The position numbers and the translations under genes were made by a program. Of a DNA stretch of 64,000 nucleotides, positions 1 to 10,051 are shown one piece after another; the first letter of the stretch is position 1, and each line of letters starts with the position of its first letter. Origin of the DNA: Drosophila pseudoobscura (taxonomy: Eukaryota > Arthropoda > Insecta > Diptera > Drosophilidae); assembly GCF_009870125.1 (NCBI RefSeq), contig NC_046679.1, positions 9,920,001 through 9,984,000 on the forward strand. Direction: 5' to 3'. The notes under the pieces were generated by a model. That model was not told where the DNA came from, did not search any database, and saw only the letters and a list, made by a program, of their open reading frames with translations.

Positions 1-3000
1 CGATACGATACGACACGACACGACATGCATTAAGAAGAACCTACAGGGATTTTATGGTAGAAAAAAAAAACATACATGAAACCAAATAATTATATTATAT
101 TAATACCAAAAAGAGCGAATGTTGAGCGACTGCTGCTCTGCAGAATAGTTAAATTTGTTTAGTTTTTAATATATCGATTTGCAAAGAGATGAGCAATTTT
201 TAATTAACAAATACGAGGAGAAAATTGTAGGATTATGAAGAATGGAATGCGGGTCTAGGGTAACCATGGATGCCTCTTAGTGTAACGGTTTCTGTTGTAG
301 CGCCTCTACCTACAAAAAGTCTTAGTTTCCTTTGCCTCTAGGGATCGACCCACAGAGATCCCGATGCAAGCCAAAGAGTGTATAAGAGCAATAAACCCAA
401 AACATAAGGAACGAAATGAATGCTAGACAAGTGCATTGTTACTAACCATTTACCCCATAAATAAATACCTATCTATATACAATAAACACACATACACACA
501 AGACAACATACTATACATAATGTATAATGCCTTCGATAAGGATAAGGAACGATTAAGGACTAAGGATTAAGGAGAATGGATTAAGGAGCCAATCCCAAGC
601 AAATCACCCACTTAAATCGCTTTAATGCCAACCACAAATCAAAAACAAAAGCTTATTGACTACTTTTAAATGCAGTTTACATTCTATTGTACTACGATGC
701 AAGTATATTCTACATATATACCAAAAGCCTACATCTACATCTACACCTACACCTAGCTATAGATCATACGAATAGTTTGTAAATCAGGATATCAGGGCGG
801 TGGCGATGGCGGTGGACAGAAAAGAGTTGAACATTTCGCTGGAATTAACCTTAACCTATATACAATACACAATACCTACAATATATATAATGAAGGATAA
901 AACTGAAGAATGGTTTATAGTATATATTTTAAATCTGAAAGTTGAATGAATCACAAATACCCTGTAATACTTAAGCTAGACAAACTGTAAAGATAAAATG
1001 GTGCTTTAGCTGAATTATTAATAATTGTAAGACTTACCTTGGAGGGGTAGCTTCGGTCAGTAGTTGCCCCTCGCTCATTGGATGGATGGATTCTTTTTAA
1101 ATTACATTTTTTAGCCTCTTTTTATTCAAACATACCCAATCATCTATTGGATGTGACGTGTTTTTAGCTCAAGCTTTGAATTTTCAGATACAACATACAA
1201 AAACATACAGGCAACAATCACACACTCACACACACACTCGAAACTCGAACACTTGCATACATATTCGTGAAACAATTTTAAATATCTATCTAAATTTACG
1301 ATACTTTTTACTCACCAAAGAAGAAAAGGAACAACTTTTAATGGAACATTTTAAGGCTATTTCGGCCAGAAGCAATTGGCGCACTCAATCTCGATCGATC
1401 GTATGTTAAATCAGTTTTACTTTAAAGTTTTTAACGCTTTTACAAGCTAAACAAACAAACAAAAAACAAAAGAAACAAAAAACGAGAATTTTAAATTTAA
1501 TCTACAAACATTTTAAACTTTTTCGCACTGGCTTTCCATCTAATTTAAAAAGGAAGACGTTTTATTTCAAACGAAAAAGAAAAGTAAGAAACTTCATGTA
1601 TCAATAAAACACACACACACACACAAGAAAAAAGACAAATTAATATTTAAACGAAATGTAAAGGAACCAAAATCGAACGCTTCCCACGCAAAACCGATAA
1701 TATTAAATTTTAGCAAAGTAAAAGTAAAAATGAAATAATTAAGGATATTATGCAAAGCGAAATTAGACAACAATAAAACCTTAATTAACAATCCAACAAA
1801 TACTATATAGGACAGATATATATATATATATGTATATTTTACAGACACAAGTCATCCGCTTACCTACTATACACCCATTAAATTTAAGCCTCCTTCTACG
1901 AGTAAATACATTTTTTTTGTAAGCTCAAGGTGAAAGAATCCGAAAATCCGATGGAAGGAATATCTCTAATCTTATGCCGATATCTCTACCTACACAAACA
2001 CACACGCACACACACTAACACTCTCACACGCATTAACTATACTGTAACCTATACCGTACTCTATACTAAAACTACAGCTCTCTATACTAATCGATGCCCT
2101 TATACTATATATAGCGGATATTTTTACTATCGTATTACCGATTGATGATTGATCATCTGGTATTCAAAGACACCCGCATACACACACAAACACAGATACA
2201 CACAAGAGACAAAAAAAAACCACACAAGCGAACATGTGAGACACATTTTGGGGGAACATAAATGCAAAAACTTTGCAAATTGAATTTTAAACAGTAGCAC
2301 ACGGTATTTGCTCGGCAAATGTGTTACAGCTAGGCGATAAGGATAAGAATGCAATAAGAACGGTTTTTAAAAAGACTATTATACAACCTATATACGAGTA
2401 TATTATATATACACAAATGAAATGAAAAGAAATCCGAGGAATAAGAGTATATATAGTATAATATCGACATACAGAAACTTCAGAACGGAATACTAAGCTT
2501 TTAATGCAATACAAGTAATCAAATACCACATACAATATAGTATATATACACACACAGCATACATACATAAATATATGAATATATTTTAGTAATACTTGAA
2601 GAACAACCAAGAGAGACGATACCAATACGAATACGAATCTGTGCGTTTGAATCCGTATAAGTATACACTGTTGTTATAGCAGGCAGAATCAGAAGAGGAT
2701 TTAGAAGAATATTTAGTACGGGGTCGTCGTCGTCGCCCAGAGGGTCGCCCCCTAGATAAGGGTGCTCGCCAAGGGGTGGTGTCAGGGGCGACGACCCAAC
2801 TAATTGATTTTCCCACCTTATATAGGAATATAAACAAACAAAAAATTACTGCAGTGCCATTTTAAATAGCTTCCGATAAGTATAAATATACATATACCTA
2901 TATTATAGTATACATATAGTATATATATATACAGAAAAGCAAGACATACACATACGTACATACCTAGTATATGCAATATACATACATAAATACATCATAT

Positions 3001-4080
3001 ACATAGTTATATATATATATTGTATACCTATTTATGTACTAAAACCTATTACCTATATATTGTTATGAGCAAAAGTTCAAATTGCATTATGGTTATAACA
3101 AATACACACACCCATACACTCATTCAGTCATTCACCTAGATACACACACACACTAAGACAACAGCTACAAAAAAGCAAATGGAACAAAGTTGAACATTTT
3201 TTGAGGCTTTTTTTTGTATACGAAATGCAAAAAAGAAATAGAACGAAAGGGGGAATAAATAATACTACAAATATTAACAATAATAAATGCATAACCGTAC
3301 AACTCCTGTAGCTAGGTATATTATTGAAGAATTAACAAATCCACAACAACAACAACAAAAATATCTCTATTTATATCAGACTAACGAGAATTTTAATGAT
3401 ACGCGCTAATACGGGATGGGGCTATAATACAGGTCTCCCCATTAATATTTCATACATCTAAAGAGCTTACCCATGAAGCAGAGCAAAGCAGAGAGCCCGA
3501 AAGATAATGATAAAAGTAATACCAATTGTTAATAATTATGCGGCATAAATTAGATATATATATATATTTACTAACGAAATGTTATTTTAAACCATAGCCC
3601 AAAGCCTGACCAGGAGCAGGGGGCAGGTCGATCGGACGATCGGTGGGTGCCTCATGTAATCTAAATCTAAATCTAACAACAAACCAAGTTATAAACCCCA
3701 TGCATAACGAGTATAATATCAGACATATGAGTATTTTAAATATGCCTAGGGAAGAACATTGTATACAATGACTGCTAAACTGACAAATCGTATAAATGAA
3801 ACAAAAACACAAACATTATTATTATTATTATTATGAATATTTCATGTAATGAAACCTCGTCTCGGCAGGGCGACGACAATATTAATGAAGCTGAAGCGAA
3901 GCCGGAGGGAGACAGCCTGTACATTAAGTTAAGCCAGCAAAAGCTGGCATGCTAAAGGCACACTAAAACAGAAAAGAGAGCATACATATACTGTACTACA
4001 TACATGACATGTATCGGAACCTAACAGCAAACACACAATAAAATGAAGTAACAGATAATAAAGGACACACAGACCAAGAA
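1..4080 (+). other. Probable long 3' UTR of an upstream + strand gene
   Basis: No convincing coding frame is present on either strand. The DNA is A-rich on the + strand, full of CA and TA microsatellites and TGTA-type motifs, as Drosophila 3' UTRs usually are. It ends with two canonical AATAAA signals at 4037-4042 and 4057-4062, shortly before the convergent Pex11c stop codon at 4258. The coding part of the gene must lie left of the window. I infer a 3' UTR of at least 4 kb; such lengths are typical of neural or translationally regulated Drosophila genes. Intergenic DNA with an unrelated poly(A)-like signal is the alternative. A structured GC-rich island at 2721-2797 is listed separately. Confidence 0.5.
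2721..2797 (+). other. GC-rich hairpin-forming island in the presumed 3' UTR
   Basis: The segment GGGTCGTCGTCGTCGCCC (2721-2738) is complementary, with a five-base bulge, to GGGCGACGACCC at 2786-2797. A second copy of the left arm, GGGTCGCCCC at 2742-2751, can also pair with part of the same right arm. The island is GC-rich inside otherwise AT-rich DNA. A structured RNA element is inferred, not shown. Confidence 0.4.
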
Positions 4081-4257
4081 TCCCAGTCAGTCTATTCTCA
4101 ATTTTTCAGCGTGTATTTTGTGCTTCCCAATGATCTTACGTGCTAGACACTTGTTGCCGACTTTACACTTAATTTGCTAACGTACAAAAACATCTAACGA
4201 CTAGTTTAAAACTTTCAATCAACAAAAGTACGAGTACAAAAAGGCGAGCGGCGGCAA

Positions 4258-5991
4258 CTACTTGTTCAGTCTTCTCTTGGCAAAGATCTGATAGATGCCT
4301 AGGCCGGCGGATAGGGTGCCTATCGCCCCCACCTGGAAGGTGGTGAGCTTGCCGCCCCAAAGGTAGCCACCGGGCAGGGTGCTGACAGCGTGCACAAAGT
4401 CCAGGGATATGCGAGCAATAGACACCAGCTCTAGGCGATGCTTGGCCAAGACAGTGGCATCAATGCTGTGGGTAGGGAAGGGAAGGGTCATCAGTGGCGG
4501 CAATCATTTGTGCATCTCTGGGATGATTACTTACTCGCTTAGCTTCGGATTGCAGCTCAGTTTTTCCTGATTCAGGGAGAAGTTACGCATTGTTCTGGAA
4601 GATAAATCAATAGTTTGGTCGTTTTTTTGGCTGGAGTTCGTCAATAGTGTACCGCATTAGGTTGAGGTAAACGGAGAGCACCCAGAATATAGAGTTTACG
4701 TTGTCCCATCTGTCCGCATTCTTCACATCCACAATCTTGTGCTCGGCCAGCCAGCAGACCTTCTCGATGGGATAGTACAGCAGGTCCACAATATTGGCCG
4801 TCACCCCCAGCACAGCCATAACGCGATCCGGCTCATTCTCTCCCAAGCCATACTCGAGGGCGTACTGTATCATGGGAATGTCATCGATCAGACGCAGGGT
4901 GGCTCTGGCTCCAGATATCTTCGAGCTGGCCGTGGCATATCGCTTAGCCAAATCGGGATTCCTTTTAGCATGGTAGCCAGCCACCAGTTTGGCGCTGTAG
5001 CAGAGCGCTTTCATCACCTGTAAAAAGAGAGAAAGAGAGAGACATTAATATACTACTATTTACTCAGTGTCGGGGTACAGCTGTGTATCCAATTCCATTC
5101 GATTCAAGCGAGAACCCGTGTCTCTGTTTGCACTCACTTGACCCCTTTTACGGACTCTCTCCCTCGATCCCCCTTTACCATTGCTATTTGTGAAATTGTT
5201 TTGTTGTCACAAACAGATAAAAAACCATCAGCGATAAAAAGAACACCACGAATGCCACAAGCATCTTGCGTAAATGCTGCCACTAGACTGGAGCCAGGGG
5301 AGTGGAGTAGAGTCCTCCTCCTGCACTGATGATGCGGCTTCAATGTTTACTCGATTGCGAATGGCTATTAATATTGTAAGATATTTGCTTTGAAATCAAT
5401 GGGAATGGGGTTTGTTCTATGGCATTTATAGGTCATCGAATGTCACCCTTGTTGGCCCATTACATGGCTAATATGAAAGTGGACAAACCTTTCTCTCGCA
5501 GCGTATAATCTTCTTTATCTGGCAGCGGGTTAACTGCTTGCCGGCTATAGTATTCAGCATTATATTATCTTAAGTCAGTCGCCGACGACGCTACGCTAGT
5601 GAGTATTGCCAGAGCTGATAAGCCGGGTCGAACCATGCGTATCGAAGCCATTGCCAAATGCAAGAAGTAAGGCAAGGTCCAAAAATGAGACTTCCTCGTC
5701 GAAACCTCTCAAAAACCCCAGCCAAGAGCTGAAAAACCTGTTGGTTCAGGGTCAAGTCAGAGCCAGGCCCCTTCAATGGACCCTGTCACAATGCCACGAT
5801 GCAGTTTCTATATTTGTTTTAGTTTTAGCCAAACACACGCTCTTGAGTAATAGGTAAACAAAACAGGTGGTGCGGCCAATTAATTGTTAATGGATTTTGG
5901 TGTTTGATTGTTCTTTATTTACCTTATCACGCCCGCCATAGGAGTCGATAATATCACAGAATTCGCTCACAAACTTCGATGTGCTGCTCAT
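4258..5991 (-). CDS. Pex11c: PEX11 gamma-type peroxisomal membrane protein
   Basis: Four exons on the minus strand: 5923-5991, 4653-5017, 4535-4594 and 4258-4465, joining in frame to 233 residues. The product begins MSSTSKFVSEFCDIIDSYGG; the GRDK motif, an aromatic/basic segment and the hydrophobic C-terminal part around GAIGTLSAGLGIYQ fit PEX11C/PEX11G proteins, integral membrane proteins that elongate and divide peroxisomes. Usual family length is about 230-250 residues. It corresponds to CG13827 of D. melanogaster by my recollection. The intron between exons 2 and 3 is only 58 bases with a weak donor (CG|GTACAC); reading through it gives an alternative C terminus and a stop at 4607. The acceptors are good and the phases agree. 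Intron 1 (5018-5922) shows no certain gene. The 5' end faces wda across a shared promoter. Confidence 0.85.
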
Positions 5992-6658
5992 GTTGGCTAT
6001 AACAAGTACAAGTACTGTTTTATAATACCAGTCCAGTCAGAAACGCGCACCGAAATGAAATAAAAGCAAAACAAAGAAAATTCGAAAGCGGGAGCGGGAG
6101 GAGGAATAAATAACACCCAATAAAACAATAACAATTCGAACAGCTGTTGCTGTTTAGCAATCGATAGCCATAAATTCATTGATATATGTTATATCGGCGT
6201 ACGTTCGTGTCATCTTTACTATGCCAAGATTTCTTGCAATTTTCACAGCGACATTTTCAGACCAGCAACAAACTCACAAAAAAAGATAATACAACAGAAA
6301 AAGAAAGAAGAAGAAAACAGATCATCACGATGAGCAAACCAAAACACATTAATTTTGCAATCAAATTTTTCAAATCGTTATCGATATATCGATATCGATA
6401 TATTCACCTACCATCACTATGCAACTGCATAGTCAAAAAAATTATTAATTTTAGCGGCCCAAATAAACCGGAGCAGCAAACAAATTAATTGGAAACAACG
6501 AAAAGAGCAAAGAATATAAGTCAACTTACATTTTCAATGCCAACAATCGAGTAGAGGAAGCTCCAGTAGTCAACGGAAGCGACTGTCATTGCACGCAACA
6601 CTGATGCTTGCGTGAGTTGCAGGACAGGATCAGGGTTCTTCGCGTCGACTGCTCAACT
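5992..6658. promoter_or_regulatory. Divergent Pex11c / wda promoter with triple DRE
   Basis: This 667-base gap separates the start codons of two divergent housekeeping-type genes. It contains three overlapping or abutting copies of TATCGATA at 6379-6386, 6387-6394 and 6393-6400, with another ATCGATA near 6162. TATCGATA is the DNA replication-related element bound by DREF (and by BEAF-32 through CGATA), a known core-promoter element of housekeeping genes in Drosophila. That it drives both genes is inferred. No TATA box is evident. Confidence 0.65.
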
Positions 6659-9163
6659 ATGAGTTTGCCCAGTGCCAACAGCAACAACAACAATAACAAC
6701 AATAATAACCACACACACGCCTCTTCGCCGATCTACACTGGTGCTGCCGGCATAAAAACGACAGTAACCAAAAAATCCTCAAAGAACGATTTGCTGCGCT
6801 GCGCCGTAGGACTGCTGCTGAAGCAGAAAAACTATGTGGTAAGGAGTGTTGGTGCCCCGCAAATCAATATACTAATCGCATCCTTCCCTACAGAGCAATG
6901 AACGGTTCCGCCGCTCGGACTTTCTCCTGCTGCAGAACAAGAATCAGTTTGCCGTAAGCAAAATGCTGGAGACGGACCTGCATGGCGGCAACAGTTTCAC
7001 CTACTCGAACGTCCAGGTGATCACCAACAACCAGCACATGGTGGACCAGCAGTTCGGACGCTTCTCGCAGTTCGTGGAGGCCCAGCCTGAGCCGCTGCGA
7101 ATCGAGATGAAGCGTTTCTACGGGCCCATGCTGTGCCACTTTTACCTGGATCTGCTGAAAGCGCGGGAAGCCAAGGGCGCCGGCGAACTGCTGCGAAAGT
7201 ATGCGCACCTGGTGGCCCCCGTGGAGCTCTACGACGCCCCCATGCCCACCAAGATCAATGGCTGCACCTCGGCGGATTCCACCTTTCACATACGGTTTGC
7301 GCGGGAGGCGCAGGACACCGGCGACACGGAGCTGGACTACTTCATGAACCTGCTGCAGATACTCAGTGGCTGCATTAAGCTGGAAACTGCCGAGGCAGAC
7401 GACACTGTGACCCACTTTCGCTCCTCCAAGTACGAGCTGCACACCACATCTCAGGTGGTGGACAAGATCTGTGGCTATCTGCAGCGACGTGGTCATGTAC
7501 TCGTCATGAACCTGCTGTACACCTGGGTGCATGTGCAAATCGTGGAGAACGAGCAGCGAGTCTTTAGCGAGGATCATCTGATGGGCCTAACAGACGACGT
7601 CGATGCGGAGGATGTGGAAGACGGCACCACCGGCACTTTCAGTATTCGGAGTGAGCAGAAGCCGGGCAAGTCCATCGCAGAGAAAAACAGCAGAAAGAGG
7701 CCTGCCGAGGACCCAATCATCAAGTTGGAGAACGACATCAAGAAGGACCCGGACGGCGCCGAATTCACGGAGGCCGCCAGGTCCCAGCTCAATGTAGATG
7801 GCTGTCTGGAAACCCTTAAGTCCTGCACATCGCAAGTACTCAAGGCTCAGATCGAACTCCCGCGTTTCCTAAAGATAAGCGAGCGAACGCGTGGCCTCAC
7901 CGCAGCCCATGTGGATGCCAGCGAGTGCCACATGGTGGCGGGCTTCGACAACTCCTCCGTTCAGCTGTGGCAGCTCAATCAGCATAGTTGCCGGGGCAAG
8001 AGCTTCTACAGACGCTATCCGCAAACGCAGTGTCCCTGGGAACTAAACAATTGCGACTACAACGAGGAGGAGGAGCAGGGCGAGCCGGAAAGCAGCGAGA
8101 AGAGTCGTGATTGCACCGAGGAAGAGCGTAGGGAACGCAGCAGGGCTGAACGTCTGAAATATGCAGATAATTCATTGTAAGTGCATCTCCTTTTCCATAA
8201 GCGAAACGTATAATTTCTGAGCATCATGTTTTTGCACAGCAACGAGTATGGCGGCTTGCAGCTGCGTGGCCATACCAGAGGCGTCACCGACGTGCGATTC
8301 TCAGCCCACTATCCGCTCCTGTATAGCGTTTCGAAGGACGCCACCATGCGCTGCTGGCGGGCCCACAACCTGCACTGCGCCGCCATATACCGCAGCCACA
8401 ACTATCCCATTTGGTGCATGGACGAGAGCCCCGTGGGCCAGTATGTGGTCACAGGGTCCAAGGATTTGAGCGCCCGCCTGTGGTCCCTGGAGCGCGAGCA
8501 TGCGCTCATCATCTATGCAGGCCACACGCAGGACGTGGAGGCAAGCCATAAAGAGCACTCTAGTCTTGTATAAATAAGCCTAAAGTTCTGATTTATTACA
8601 GTGTGTTGCCTTTCATCCGAATGGCAGCTACTTGGCCAGTGGATCCGCAGATCACTCGGTCCGTCTGTGGTGCGCCACCAGCGGTAAGCTGATGCGTGTG
8701 TTTACAGATTGCCGCCAGGCAGTGACAAACCTGGCCTTCAGTCCCGATGGCAAAATGCTGGCCGCCGCCGGGGAGGAGGCCAAGGTGCGCATATTCGATC
8801 TGGCTGCCGGGGCACAGCTGAGCGAGCTTAAGGATCATCCGTCACCGGTTAGCTCTTTGGCTTGGAGTCCACACAATCAGCATTTGGCCACGACCTGCAG
8901 CGATGGCAGTCTGAGGCTCTGGGACATCAAGAAGCTCTCTCCCATGAGGTGGGTTCGAGATGGTTTCATTTCCGTTTTAGAACGTGTTTTTAATTTATTT
9001 TCTCCCACACACCAGCGACAACAGCAGTGGAGGATGCTCCACATCATCGACCTCTTACCTATCGGGCACATCGAATCGTCTGTTCGCCATGAATAGTTCC
9101 TGCCAGCGTCTGGTCGACGTGTTTTACGGGAAGAGCAAAACGCTCTACTGCATTGGCGCTTAA
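6659..9163 (+). CDS. wda: Will decrease acetylation, TAF5-like WD40 subunit of SAGA
   Basis: Five exons: 6659-6838, 6894-8176, 8240-8540, 8602-8948 and 9016-9163, giving 752 residues. An N-terminal tail with an Asn run precedes a LisH-like segment (about residues 40-80), then the TAF5-type NTD2 alpha-helical domain (about 85-235), an acidic linker and WD40 repeats (about 340-750) with WD-type endings such as DHSVRLW and GSLRLWD. This arrangement is that of TAF5/TAF5L; the divergence from canonical TAF5 and the CG4448-CG4449 gene order point to Wda, the TAF5L-like SAGA subunit needed for histone H3 acetylation. The testis paralogue cannonball is the main alternative. Intron 3 (8541-8601) starts with GC (GAG|GCAAGC), the only donor that keeps the conserved GHTQDVE-CVAFHPNG junction. 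The start ATG follows CTCAACT. Confidence 0.85.
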
Positions 9164-10051
9164 TCGATGGAGAATAGAGATTAGAGAACGAATGAATTTC
9201 CAGTTCCAATGTGTTTATGCTTGAAAATAATTTATTTGTAATAAGTTTGTATAATATTACTGTTACTATTCTGTGTGTCTGTGTGCAACAATTGGTTTTT
9301 CTCTGTCTCTGCTGGGGGTGGTGTATTCTATATACCTACTATTATATGTATATCCCATTATATTAACAATTCGTGTGATCGATCGACTCCTCAGATCAAA
9401 ACAAGGCTCTGCTCTGCAGTGCAGCTGCAGTTGTCGTCTATTGAGCTACTGATTACTGGTTCCTACGGCTGCTGCCTTGGCTTACTAGTGGAATAAAACG
9501 CCTTTGATTATAGCAATAGATTTATAAATTTCGATTATGTGGGAATAACATATGTATATACTATATGTACATGCAATCTGCCTGGAACCACTACCTCTCC
9601 TTGACTTTCGACACTCGCACAGCCCTCTGGGACAAATGAAATTTGGAACTTAATTCTCGAATGCATTTAAATCTAAATTGGTAATTGAGTTTAGAAAGAT
9701 CCAACCTGAACATAATTCAATCTCTCCAACAAAAAACGCTGACTTACAATCGCTAAGGACTTAAAAACTCTAGTAAAATAGAATGAATATGTGGGTTATG
9801 GGGATAGAACATGAATAAATAATAAGCAGAGCGGTACCGATTGATGTGGGCCGCCGCAATGGGATCTCTCAGCGCGTTTTGGGCAACACTCTTCCCTTTC
9901 TAAAGGGAACGAGCTGGCCAGAGGTCCGACTGCAGCCGCTGCGATACAGTTCGTAGGTGCTTTTGTGGTTTTGTTGAGTATAAGATTGATTGTAACTATA
10001 ACGAGTAAACGCATATAACATTCTATTGACTGCCCCTTAATTTCCCTCCCC
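9164..10051. other. Convergent 3' ends of wda (+) and EloA (-)
   Basis: There is no coding signal between the two stop codons. A + strand AATAAA at 9492-9497 is the likely wda poly(A) signal, giving a 3' UTR of about 350 bases. I see no clear canonical EloA signal on the minus strand, so its 3' end is undetermined. Confidence 0.5.
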
